From assembly GCA_001566295.1 (NCBI GenBank), contig KQ964247.1, forward strand, positions 3,906,001 to 3,970,000: 64,000 bases of DNA, written 5' to 3'. The first letter of the stretch is position 1; each line of letters begins with the position of its first letter. Under the pieces are notes generated by a model. That model had not been told where the DNA came from and ran no database searches. It worked only from the letters and a program-made list of their open reading frames with translations. Below, one piece after another: positions 25,101-35,833 of the stretch. The translations under genes were made by a program, and so were the position numbers. The stretch is from Microdochium bolleyi (Eukaryota; Ascomycota; Sordariomycetes; Xylariales; Microdochiaceae).

Positions 25101-28100
25101 TACCCCAAGATCGTTCAGACTGTTCTTTCCCACGTCCGCGTCGGCTCCAAGAACAACCTTATCCTGTCTTTGCTGGACCTGTACCGCCCCAACAAGCCTA
25201 ATGTTGGCAATGTCAGCAAGTACCTGAGAGGTGCGCTTCGCAAGCTCACCGAGCTCGAGTCGCGTGAGACCGCCAAGATTTCTCTCAAGGCTCGCGAGTT
25301 CCTCATTCAGTGTGCCATGCCTTCTCTCGAGGAGCGAACCGCCCAGATGGAGCACATCTTGCGCTCCTCCGTTGTTGAAAACAAGTACGGTGAGACTGGC
25401 TGGGAGCACCGTGAGCCTAGCCTGGACGTCATCAAGGAGGTTGTTGACTCGAAGTACACTGTCTTTGATGTCTTGACTTCATTCTTCCGCCACGATGACC
25501 CGTGGGTGTCTATGGCTGCTCTCGAGGTCTACGTCCGCCGCGCGTACCGTGCCTACGACCTGAAGGCTGTACAGTACCACGCTGACGACACCGACACCAA
25601 TCCATCATTCATGTCTTGGGACTTCGCTTTGCGCAAGATGTCACAGACCGAGTATGGTATTCCTGTTCAGTCCACCAACCCCTCGGTTCCTGGCACTCCC
25701 ACTTCGGAGTTTGGCTTCAACAGGATCAACTCTGTCAGCGACATGTCGTACATCAACTCCAAGACCAGCGATGAGCCGATCCGAAAGGGTGTCATCGTCC
25801 CTGCCCGCTTCCTTGACGAGGCCGAGGAACTTCTGCAGAAGGCTTTGGACGTGCTCCCCAAGAACACCAAGCGCGTTCCCACTGCTCTGCCGGATCTGAC
25901 CGGCAAGCGCAAGTCTTTCGCTCCCAAGTCTGCTGAGGATGAGCTTGCCCACGTTGTGCACATTGCCATCTCTGACTCGGAGAACCGTCCCGACCAGGAG
26001 AACCTGGATCGCATCCGTGGCATCATCGCAAGCTTCAAGGACGATCTCCTCAGTCACCGTGTCCGCCGTGTGACTTTCATCTGTGGCCACACCGACGGAA
26101 GCTACCCCGGCTACTACACGTTCCGTGGGCCCGAGTACGAGGAGAACGACACACTCCGTCACATGGAGCCGGCTTTGGCCTTCCAGCTGGAGCTCAGCCG
26201 ACTGTCCAAGTTCAAGATCACCCCAGTCTTCACCGAGAACAAGAACATTCACATGTACGAGGCTGTTGGTAAGGGTGTCGAGACTGATAAGCGGTTCTTC
26301 ACTCGTGCTGCCATTCGTCCAGGACGTCTTCGGGACGACATCCCGACGGCTGACTACCTGATCTCTGAGGCTGATCGTGTCATCAACGACATCTTTGACG
26401 CTCTCGAGATCCTGGGCAACAACAACTCCGACTTGAACCACCTCTTCCTCAACTTCACCCCTGTGTTCCAGCTGAAGCCTGAAGAGGTCGAGGCGTCGCT
26501 CGGAGGTTTCTTGGAGCGCTTTGGTCCTCGTGGCTGGCGCCTTCGTGTCTCCCAGGTTGAAATCCGCATCGTGTGCACTGATCCCACCACTGGAAGCCCC
26601 ATGCCCATGCGTGTGATCATCACCAACACGTCTGGATATGTCATCCAGGTCGAGATCTACTCGGAGCGCAAGTCCGACAAGGGTGACATGGTCTTCCAGT
26701 CTATTGGCGGTACTACCAAGATTGGCTCCATGCATCTGATGCCTGTCAACTCGCCTTACCCGACCAAGAACTGGCTACAGCCCAAGCGTTACAAGGCTCA
26801 TCTCATGGGCACTCAGTACGTGTACGATTTCCCGGAGCTTTTCCGCCAGGCCATCCAGAACAGCTGGACCAAGGTTATCAAGTCGCATCCTGGCTTAGCC
26901 GATAAGCAGCCCGCCACTGGCGAGTGCATCACCTTCAACGAGCTCGTCCTGGACGACCAGGACAAGTTGACCGAGGTCGGCCGTGAACCGGGCAATAACA
27001 CCTGCGGTATGGTCGGTTGGGTCATCAAGGCTCGCACTCCTGAGTACCCCTCTGGTCGTCGCTTCATCATTGTTGCCAACGACATCACCTACAAGATTGG
27101 CTCCTTCGGACCTAAGGAGGACCACTTCTTCAACAAGTGCACTGAGCTCGCTCGCGCTCTTGGAATTCCTCGCATCTACCTGTCTGCTAACTCTGGTGCT
27201 CGTCTTGGTCTTGCTGAGGAGGTCATCCCCCGCTTCAAGGTCGCTTGGATCGACGAGGCTGAGCAGAGCCGTGGGTTCCGCTACCTGTACCTCGACGACG
27301 AGGCCAAGAAGCAGTTCAACGACGACGTACTCACCGAGGAGATCACTGACGACGGCGAGAAGCGTCACAAGATCAATGCAATCGTTGGTGCTGAGGACGG
27401 CTTGGGTGTCGAGTGCCTGAAGGGCTCCGGTCTCATTGCTGGTGCCACCAGCCGAGCTTACAATGACATCTTCACTTGCACGCTCATCACCTGTCGCTCA
27501 GTTGGTAAGTCTGCTCCAGCATCGCATGATCCACATGGTCGACAAATTGCTAACAACTCCCAGGTATCGGTGCTTACCTGGTCCGTCTTGGCCAGCGTGC
27601 TGTCCAGATCGAGGGCCAGCCGATCATCCTCACCGGTGCTGGTGCCCTTAACAACGTCCTGGGTCGCGAGGTCTACACCTCCAACCTGCAGCTCGGTGGC
27701 ACTCAGATCATGTACCGCAACGGCGTGTCGCACATGACCGCTAACGACGACTTCGCTGGTGTCTCCAAGATTGTCGAGTGGCTGTCCTTTGTTCCTGCCT
27801 CGCGTGGCCTGCCGGTTCCCATTGCCCCCACCACGGACACTTGGGACCGCGAGATCATCTACTCGCCCCCTAACAAGCAGCCCTTTGATGTCAGGTGGCT
27901 CATTGACGGCAAAGAGGACGAGTCCGGCTTCCAGTCTGGTCTGTTCGACAAGGGCTCTTTCGTGGAGGCCCTTGGTGGATGGGCTCGCACTGTCGTTGTT
28001 GGTCGTGCTCGCCTCGGCGGCATTCCCATTGGTGTCATCGCCGTCGAGTCTCGCACCGTCGAGAACGTCACTCCCGCTGACCCTGCCAACCCCGACTCCG

Positions 28101-29083
28101 TCGAGCAGGTCACCAACGAGGCTGGTGGTGTGTGGTACCCCAACTCCGCCTTCAAGACCGCCCAGGCCATCAACGACTTCAACAACGGCGAGCAGCTTCC
28201 GCTCATGATCCTCGCCAACTGGAGAGGTTTCTCTGGTGGTCAGCGCGACATGTACAACGAGGTTCTCAAGTACGGCTCGTACATCGTTGACGCCCTTGTC
28301 AAATACGAGCAGCCCATCTTTGTCTACATTCCTCCCTTCGGTGAGCTTCGTGGCGGTTCGTGGGTCGTGGTGGACCCCACCATCAACCCCACTGCCATGG
28401 AGATGTACGCCGATGTCGACTCTCGCGGTGGTGTGCTCGAGCCCGAGGGTATCGTCGGCATCAAGTACAAGAAGGACAAGCAGCTCGAGACCATGGCCCG
28501 CCTCGACCCGACCTACGGCGCTCTCCGCAAGCAGGCTGCCGACAAGAACCTTTCCAAGCAGGAGCTCGAGGATATCAAAAGCAAGATGGTTGCCCGCGAG
28601 AAGCAGCTGCTGCCCATCTACGGCCAGATCAGCATCCAGTTTGCCGATCTGCACGACCGTGCCGGCCGCATGAAGGCCAAGGGCACAATCCGCGACATCA
28701 TCGAGTGGAAGAACGCCCGCCGCTTCTTCTACTGGCGTCTCCGTAGACGTCTCAACGAGGAGTACATCCTCAAGAAGATGGCCTCTGCCGTCAAGAGCAC
28801 CCCCAAGTCCAGCGCTGAGGACCGGGCTGACCACCTGCGTCACCTCGCCGCCTGGACCGGCATGTCCGACTTTGCCACCAATGACAAGGAAGTCGTCTCC
28901 TGGTACGAGGAGAACGCCAAGCTCATTGCCGGCAAGGTCGAGTCTGTCAAGGCCAACTCTGTCGCCAACCAGATGGCCACCCTCTTGCGGGGCGACAAGT
29001 CTTCTGCCCTCAAGGGCCTCAAGGAGATGCTCCACATGATGCCTGTTGGCGAGCGCGAGGAGATTCTCAAATACCTCCAGTAG
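22143..29083 (+). CDS. ACC1: acetyl-CoA carboxylase (multidomain)
   Basis: Cytosolic multifunctional acetyl-CoA carboxylase, which converts acetyl-CoA, bicarbonate and ATP to malonyl-CoA, the committed step of fatty acid synthesis. Exons 22143-22600, 22667-27504 and 27564-29083 join to 2271 residues, the normal fungal length; the introns are 66 and 59 bp. Order: biotin carboxylase (about residues 40-560, with the ATP-grasp GGGGKGIRKA), biotin carrier with EVMKMFMPL and the biotinylated lysine at K737, central regulatory region (about 800-1500), and carboxyltransferase (about 1500-2200, with NSGARLGLAEE and GGTQIM). In the central region S1175 sits in FNRINSVSDMS, with phenylalanine at -5, arginine at -3 and methionine at +4. 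This fits the Snf1/AMPK consensus at the place where yeast Acc1 is inhibited by phosphorylation. The frame is intact and the assignment is secure. Confidence 0.98.
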
Positions 29084-29639
29084 GTGTATGATATGGGACA
29101 AGGGGGAAGAAAAGAGTAACATGATAATGAATGTGTGGCGTATTGAGCTAGTTTTTTTGTTTTGGTATTACATTGATGCATTGGCTTCTGGCGCACAAGA
29201 TCCACACCGTCTAGAATCGAAATATGAGAACATCTATCACACTTGCTGCTGATCATCGTGACTCATCTGCTGCATTGCTCACAAGCGTACGTGACCAGAC
29301 CTGCGACTGTCTTGGCTGTTGCTAGGCACTGAGCAGGGCTTGTGAGCCTGCGGAGCCGTCAGCGGCTCGCACTTGTAGCTCAAGACAATGACCATGCAGA
29401 GTCAGTAGGACGGCTTCACTGCTACTGGAGGCGCCCGTGCAGGTTGCCACACAACTCCACGGACAAGACCGACTGGACGATCGTTCAAAATCCCCGACAA
29501 CGTCGACGATGGACACATATGACCATAGGACCGAGAGAATTGAGGGTCCAGTCCGCTCCCTGCCGGCCAAGGCTCGTCCAGCACTCTCGAACGTACGGAG
29601 CTTCTAGGTTTTATGGCTTTATGTGCGGCCATGTGTGGA
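29084..29639. other. convergent intergenic region
   Basis: It holds the 3' untranslated region of acetyl-CoA carboxylase and the 3' end of the minus-strand gene that follows. I see nothing else. Confidence 0.6.
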
Positions 29640-29903
29640 CTATGCTTCGCCTTGTGTGTCGACTGGATGTCGAAACGGGCCAGCTGCCGGCACGGCCGAC
29701 AAAGGCTGCGCTGCCCCAGAAAGACTAAGCTGCGGTTCTGTCGATGGCCGCCCGATCCGATAGAGCAGCTCCCACTCGCCGCCTTGCGTGCCACACAGAC
29801 CAGCGTATCGCCCGATGTTACCGATGACTTCAACATACGTCCATCCGACGTCCCATTCGGTGTTGCCTTCGATGGCGTCCTCCATACCATAGTCATCACT
29901 CAT

Positions 29904-29939
<36 letters not shown>

Positions 29940-30725
29940 ACTGTACTCTTCCCGTTCTTTCTCCTGCTTAGCTTTATCGCCATTATCATAAGATTGTTCG
30001 GCCCGAGTGCCATCGATGATGATGATCCTGCCATCACTAAGACCCCAGCCTGCACCGAACTGCTCCCCCCAGAGCCGAACGCTGATGGACCTCAGACACG
30101 CCTCGTTGACGTACAGGCAGTACCGGAACCGCGGGACGTGCCAGGGCAGCCACGGGGCGTCGCCGTTGACGCCGTCGCGCGCGACGGAGCGCGCCGCCAC
30201 CCACTCCCTGAATCGTGCCCGGACAGCGTCCTTGGGGACATCCTCGAGCGCCGCGCGGTCCTCGACAATGGTCCACTCGAGGTCTGAGCCTAGCTCCTCC
30301 TCCGCCGATGCGTGCCCCGCCGCAGACGAATGCAGCTCGAGGGCGACCTGGGCCTTGTACAGGCTGATGAAGGTGTCCCACTCGGCATTGTTGCCGTACA
30401 CGCCGCGGAAGATGACGAAGCCCCATTTCGGGAAACGTGTGTGGGCGCGATTGTTGAGCAGCGATGCCACGGCGGTTGTGCCGCTCTCCGGTTGGTAGTC
30501 GTCCGGGTAGCCGGGGGCCACGGCGAAGTTTGTAGTCATGTCGTTGCTGTTGTTGTTGGTGGGTTGTGCGACCGGCGGGGTAGGACAGTGAAGGTAGGTG
30601 TCCTTGTTGTTGGTGTTATCCAAAAAAAGATTGTACTGACTGGCTGCGGCGCCTGAAGCCGATATCGTCGTCAGGGAGAGGAGGAGGTGCAGACAGGGTA
30701 GAAGAAAGCGATGGATGAAAAACAT
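29640..30725 (-). CDS. putative secreted protein of unknown function, 361 aa
   Basis: Single-exon gene starting at the ATG at 30725. Residues 1-25 (MFFIHRFLLPCLHLLLSLTT and following Ala/Ser) form a signal peptide with a basic n-region and a leucine-rich core. A second in-frame ATG at about residue 62 (MTTNFAVAPGY) would remove it and could be the real start, as the intervening stretch is low-complexity and Asn/Thr-rich. The body carries a tryptophan-rich motif PKWGFVIFRGVYGNNAEWDTF, an RFRYCLYVNE motif and WDVGWTYVEVIG near the end. These look like a conserved family of uncharacterised fungal proteins. Residues encoded near 29905-29940 form a run of alternating Glu-Asp. A TATA-like element lies about 110 bp upstream. 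No enzymatic function can be assigned. Confidence 0.7.
29905..29939 (-). repeat. in-frame trinucleotide-type repeat (Glu-Asp run)
   Basis: Six near-perfect copies of the hexamer TCGTCC, read on the minus strand as alternating Asp and Glu codons within the 29640 gene. Such repeats change length readily, so alleles may differ by two-residue steps. Confidence 0.85.
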
Positions 30726-30833
30726 CTGAAGGACAAACAGCGCTCCAGGGTGATGCAAGGCATCAAGTATCTAAAATTGATGCACGTAGATCCGCCGAGT
30801 GAGAAGACAGCTGTTACTCGAGAGACAACAGGG

Positions 30834-30840
30834 TATTTAT
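30834..30840 (-). promoter_or_regulatory. TATA-like box of the 29640-30725 gene
   Basis: Minus-strand ATAAATA about 110 bp before the ATG at 30725. Motif and spacing only. Confidence 0.4.
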
Positions 30841-31142
30841 GCCAGGCTATAAGCACAACACCCTTGCAAGCAAGAGGGGACAGACCTGGAGTCTGGGCTA
30901 GCGCTAAGTGTTGAGTGACTGTCAGATTGGGATGGTCTTAGTCATTGGCAAGGGGCTCCGCGACAACGTGGGACTACCCGAGTAATTACAGTGCAGACAG
31001 ACAGCGGATTCCTTCTTCACCACCACCTGCAGTACATCCCTGACAGGACCCCTGTGGCGTACGGAGCACAAACATATGCCATCCCCACTCCCGCCCTCCT
31101 CCGCGGATGATCTTCCACACGCTACTATCCTTGCAGCTCGCG

Positions 31143-31706
31143 CTAGGGCTTCGGGACCTTTACGAGCTTGATAATGATGCCGTCAGCCTTTGCCTTGCTG
31201 GCCTTGAAGTCGGTGGATGTGTAGGCCGCGTTGTTGGTGTTAACAGCGACACCCATCTGGCCGCCGTTAACGGCACAGCCGAGCAGAGCGGCGCTACGCT
31301 GCGTGTCGGTCGCGCTCTCGCCGCCGTCGATAGTGCTAGCGATGTCCTCGTACAGGACGGCAGACTTAACAAAGGGCGAGACATGCTTAGCGAGGATAAG
31401 GATAGTAGCGCCCTCGGGCAGCGGGATCGCCCACTCCTGGCACGAGCTGCCGGTTGGCATCTGGTAGAAGCTGCTCATGCCCGAGTTGCTCTGACCGACG
31501 AAGCGTAGGTACGAGGCCAGGTACTCGAGCTCCTCGATATCGAGCTGCTGCGACATGCCGCCGCTTACGCCGTAGCAGATCTTGTTCTTGCCCTCAACGC
31601 ATGACTGGCGGGACTGCAGGAGCGCAGGCGCCGCGGGCGAGGCACCGACTACGGAGATGGCGGCTGCCAGGAGGGTTGCGAAGGACATGATTTTGAAGGC
31701 AGCCAT
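31143..31706 (-). CDS. small secreted protein, effector candidate, 187 aa
   Basis: Single-exon gene with ATG at 31706 (a second in-frame Met is at residue 7). Residues 1-23 are a signal peptide (MAAFKIMSFATLLAAAISVVGAS), followed by a short propeptide ending in QSRQ, a possible Kex2-type processing point. The mature part has four cysteines and the motifs ICYGVSGGMSQQLDIEEL, VLYEDIASTIDGG and GGQMGVAVN. These look like a conserved family of small secreted fungal proteins I cannot name. There is no catalytic signature. A TATATAA element on the minus strand at 31867-31874 lies about 160 bp upstream. Size, secretion and neighbours (wall-degrading relics, NLP) make an apoplastic or host-interaction role plausible, but this is inference. 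Confidence 0.78.
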   Translation of the reverse strand: MAAFKIMSFATLLAAAISVVGASPAAPALLQSRQSCVEGKNKICYGVSGGMSQQLDIEELEYLASYLRFVGQSNSGMSSFYQMPTGSSCQEWAIPLPEGATILILAKHVSPFVKSAVLYEDIASTIDGGESATDTQRSAALLGCAVNGGQMGVAVNTNNAAYTSTDFKASKAKADGIIIKLVKVPKP

Positions 31707-31866
31707 TGTTGTTGCTTCTGGAGACTCTAGAGAGATTGACTTTGAGTAGTAGCTATGGTCGAGAGGCAGGCCTGAGGGGGATCAAAGAATGACTGGCAAG
31801 TGATAACTGAGAGCGCTGGTGACCAGGTAAGCAGATAGACTACAAGAGGCACGCAGTCCATGAACA

Positions 31867-31874
31867 TTATATAG
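31867..31874 (-). promoter_or_regulatory. TATA box of the 31143-31706 gene
   Basis: Minus-strand CTATATAA about 160 bp before the ATG at 31706. Confidence 0.5.
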
Positions 31875-32439
31875 TCGGACGAAGCCTGATGAGGATTCGA
31901 TTTCTCTTATGGGACCTGCTCTGCCGAGCTCGTGACGCATCGTGAAGCCATCAAAATTTGATTCCATTTGGCAATCTCGGAGCACCGGGGTGCCGAGGTG
32001 GACTCAGTCCACTTACCTGTGCCTCCAGCCAACACCCAAAGAACTTGTGATGTGTGCACTACGTACCATGTCAACTCACAATGATAACAAATTGCCCCTG
32101 CCCACTGGCGTAATTCTTGCAGCACGCGGATGCACCTGCCAGGGACGGGCCGCCAAGGCGACGCTAGCTTAATTACAGCAGGTGCTTCTTTGCGAGAAAA
32201 GGATAAGGTAGAGCGGCTCCTGGTCGGAGCTGCACGGCCAGGACCCGTGTGATCTTGTGCATTTTTACGGTAACGAAGCCAACAACTATCAATTTTATGG
32301 TCCCGTGTGTGGAATTGGGGCCGAAAAAGCTCGGGCGCTTCGACGCATGCGTTCGGACGCGGAGACAGGCCGTGATCATTCACTGCCTACTCTACTTTAG
32401 GCTAGAGAGAAAGAACTGCCCGTCCGGAGTGGGAGTGCT
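31875..32439. other. intergenic, no gene seen
   Basis: Sequence between the small secreted protein promoter and the first recognisable GH55 residue. No glucanase N-terminal repeat can be found here in any plus-strand frame, which supports a real 5' truncation of the downstream relic. Confidence 0.55.
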
Positions 32440-33700
32440 GGCTGCAGGGGCGACGGCAATAGCGATGATCGAAGTTGTCTTCAAAGCGTAATTGATAATG
32501 CCGCCGCTAACAACAAGATCGTCTTTATTGACGCCGGTACCTATATCGTACTGGATATCCTCCATATCCCTCCTGGATCGAGTATCGTAGGTGAAAACTG
32601 GGCACAAATTGCTGCTACAGGCCCGAACTTCGGTGATGAGATGTAAGTTGCCCCAAAGAAGATATAGGGAAAAGCTATGGAATAAATACTAATAAGCGTG
32701 CGACACCGTGCTAGACAACCCCGACCACTTATTAGAGTGGGTAACGCCGGAGATAAAGGCGTTACAGAGATACAGGACCTGATTATTACGTCTAAAGGCG
32801 AGCCGCCTGGTACTGTGTTTATCGAGTGGGATTTCGAGGCCGATAGCGCCGGTAAAGCTGCTATGTGGGATGTACACATCCGCGTCGGCGTTACTGATGG
32901 TAGTGGCTTAACATCGACCAAGTGTCCGCCAGCTCGCTCAGGGGTTCCGCCTGGCTGTAAGGGCGGGACTCTGATGATGTATCTCACGCGATACGGCTCT
33001 GTATATATCGAGAACGCCTGGTATTGGGTGGCAGACCATGACCTTGGCGATCCGACTTGGGCGGATAACAACAATAAGATGGTAGGTGGCAGCAGACACC
33101 CCCGGACCCCCAGCCCTGTGACGAGATCCGAGACTAACTTGTGTTATGCTGTTGATTTAGACCCAGACGTCTGTCTATGTTAGCAGAGGTTTTCTGGTCG
33201 AGAGCACCAAGCCATCGTGGCTATATAGAACCTCGTTGGAACATTCGGTCTACTACCAGTACCAGTTTTCGGGGGCTGCTAATGTGCTCGCTGGTATGAT
33301 TCAGAGCGGGCAGCCGTACTATCAGCCTACCCCGGCGGCGCCGGCACCGTTCGAATCCTCGCTAGGCGTCTTCCGCGGCGACCCATCGTTCCAGTGTACA
33401 GAGGAGCAGCCCTGCGATCAGGCTAGGGTCTGCAGGTAGTCGACTCTAGCGACATTACTATCCTGGGCGCGGGCCTCTACTTGTGGTTCTCGACGTACTC
33501 GCAAGACTGCCTCGCCACGTCCAGCTGCCAGAATACTATGGCTGAGCTGGGTAACAATAAGGGTAATATCGTGATCTATAACCTCGTTACTATCGGCGCG
33601 GCCAATTATGCTGCGATCTGACAGAGAGTTGATCACGGCAAAGGACAACCAGGCCGTTGACTTCCACCCCTTCTGGAGTCAGCTCAGCCGCTTCGAGGCG
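32440..33700 (+). pseudogene. 5'-truncated, frameshifted GH55 exo-beta-1,3-glucanase fragment
   Basis: GH55 enzymes are secreted beta-1,3-glucanases with two pectate-lyase-like beta-helix repeats. Only the second repeat is present, beginning at a GDGNSDD motif near 32455 and an IDNAAANNKIVFIDAGTY segment. Two introns are still spliceable (donor GTAAGT near 32643 with acceptor TAG before 32714; 33082-33160). Typical GH55 landmarks follow: GTVFIEWDF, AMWDVHIRVG, WVADHD, ESTKPSWLY, PYYQPTPAAPAPF, ITILGAGLY and AVDFHPFWSQ. The frame is broken twice, near 33423 (reading hits TAG at 33437) and near 33610, and the N-terminal half is missing. The chitinase-like fragment begins immediately afterwards. 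Coding potential over the broken parts is otherwise good, so inactivation looks fairly recent. Confidence 0.85.
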
Positions 33701-35833
33701 CGCGAATTTGCCAAGCCTATCTCGTCCGAGCCTATGCTAGAGCATGGCGACGGCAAGGACCCGAGCGAGGCCCTGACGGCCCAGCTGAGCGAGGTCTGTA
33801 GCCGGCTAGACACCTGCATGGGCATCATGATCCCCGTCCTCATGTGCGGCGGGAGCGGCTACACTCTGGTCGGCTACGACACAGAGGGATGCATTTCTGG
33901 TTTCGCCAGGCCTATATGCTGCAAATCGGCGGCTGCACCGACCGAGTGCCAGTGGCGTGCCAACGTCGGCGGTGTGCAGACCGGCTGTGTCAACCGCTGC
34001 GAGGCTGGCGAGGTGCCCCTATTACGGTCTAACAGCGGTGGTGGTCTCAAGTCGGACTATGGCGGGTTGTGCGTGCGTGGCTGGCGCGAGTTCTGCTGCA
34101 AGCACCCTGGCTTCAAGTCCGTCACTCAGGGTTGCGAATGGGTGAAGCAGGCCACCTGGTACGTTCTCCTTTTCTATGATTTCCACGAGTCAATGTCCGT
34201 CTCACAACGACGACGACGACGGCGGCGTCCTTGTCCACGCAGAGAGCTAACATCGCACCGTCTTCACAACAGCTTGCCCAACCGCGTGTGTCCTTCCGGC
34301 AAGACCTCTGTTGCCACGCGAATCACCAGCGCCAACGGTCCGCTGGGCTGCCTGCCTACCGAGGACTATTGCTGCCCGTCGAATCACGTCCAGCTTTCCA
34401 ACTGCCACTGGGTAGGTCAAGGAGACTGCATGGACTCGGTGTGCAACAGTGGAGAGATCACTGCCGACACCAGCTTCTTTGGTGACGTCTCGCTGCCGTG
34501 TAATTGGGAGCGCAAGAAGTCGCTTTGCTGCACCCCAGAGTTCAAGGTGCCCGAGCGGACATGCGCCAGGCGCGTGTGCGAGGCCAATCCAGCGGCGTGC
34601 CCAGCTGATCTGTACGGTCTCGGACCCGACGAATTTGACGAGAATTATGCTGAGACTGATCTATTCGACGGTGTCATTGAACAGCGAACCGTGGTCCCGA
34701 GACGGGAAGGTGCCATCGCCATCATTGATCCTCGCAAACCGAATCCCAACGATCCTGGGCCACCAGCGTCGACGCATCAGCGCGACTACACGGTCTTGAG
34801 TCGCACTCTTCAGATGATATTCCTATACGCGCGCAACTACTACCAACCAACCGGGGCCTATCAGAACAGGAACAGAAACGGGAGGCCCCGGCGTAATGTC
34901 AATCTCTTCGGGTTCCGGCCGGGTGGCATGTCGCGAGGGTGCAGCAGCATCGAGACCTTCGATATCCAAGCTGAGCTCTTCAACCTCCAGGGAAATTACT
35001 CGGGCTATAATCTGGACCATCGGATCGAGCTTCAGTATCTGCGCGACTTCGTTCGCGCCGTGCTCTGGGGCGAGCTGGTCGATGGCACTGACATCAGAAG
35101 CATCGCGGCACCGATTCCGGAGCAGGACTTTGACCACTACTGGAACTGGAACAACCAGCACCTCCCCATCGGCATGCGCCCAGTCTCGCTGACCTCACCC
35201 CGGAACAGAGTCGCCGCCAATCCACACCGGGGGATGCTGAGCGTCAATAACCGCCTATTTGAGAGCCTGGGCGCCAGCACAAACATGGCCCCCCTCATGC
35301 TGATCGACGCAAACCTGAACCGCATCAAGGGCAACATGTTCCACGTCTAGTACCAGGCGAACACGGGCGCGTTAGCGGGCCGCTTCGACCCCATAGACGA
35401 CAACGTGATGAACAACCACCGGAACGCACTGCTCGCCGGCACACTCGAGGGGGCGCCCAACTTCTTGCAGAGCTTCCACGACGTGATCGCGGTGTGGCGC
35501 TACATCAACCACCCGGACGTGCAACCCGGCATCCAGGACATACGGCGGCAGCTGCGCGCCGAGATCCAGTAGATCGAGACCGAGACGCGGGCGCTGCAGC
35601 CCTCGACGGGGCGGCCGGGACTGAACGGGCTGACAGCCATCTTCGACCTCTTTGACGACAACTGGTGGGAGGAGGCAGCAGACCACGTCAGGCTCTGGAT
35701 TGGGCGCCACCTAGAGGCAGCGCGGCTGGCAGTCATCGGTGGGGACCACGCCGAGGCTCTGTATATCCTTCTCGAGCTTGACAACATCTGGACCGAGACG
35801 TTGCGCCATGTCAGGGGTCCCGGCAGGATATAG
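33701..35833 (+). pseudogene. C-terminal fragment of subgroup-C (killer-toxin-like) chitinase
   Basis: This is the cysteine-rich C-terminal part of large GH18 subgroup-C chitinases; the GH18 catalytic domain and LysM region are absent. Three Cys-rich units are visible: about 33840-33930 (GYTLVGYDTEGC), about 33950-34110 (ECQWRA to REFCCK) and 34120-34370 (CEWV to YCCP). They are followed by CHWVGQGDCMDSVCNSGE and WERKKSLCCTP at 34400-34540. A 114-bp intron at 34159-34272 is a multiple of three without stops; splicing it replaces a tryptophan codon by cysteine and completes the unit. The downstream helical region (RDYTVLSRTLQMIF onward) continues to 35833 but is cut by in-frame TAG codons at 35348-35350 and 35570-35572. 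It joins the GH55 fragment without a gap or start codon of its own. Confidence 0.8.

Noticed and set aside
23067..25409. 780-codon open frame on the minus strand
   Set aside because: It is the antisense of the acetyl-CoA carboxylase exon; codon bias of the sense gene keeps the frame open. The translation is a Val/Leu/Asp-rich shadow without domains.
27458..29122. 554-codon minus-strand frame
   Set aside because: Antisense shadow of the carboxyltransferase exon, no independent features.
34159..34272. Coding insertion in the chitinase fragment
   Set aside because: It has GTACGT and CAACAG splice borders and a simple CGA-repeat interior; removing it restores a cysteine and the family pattern, so it is an intron.
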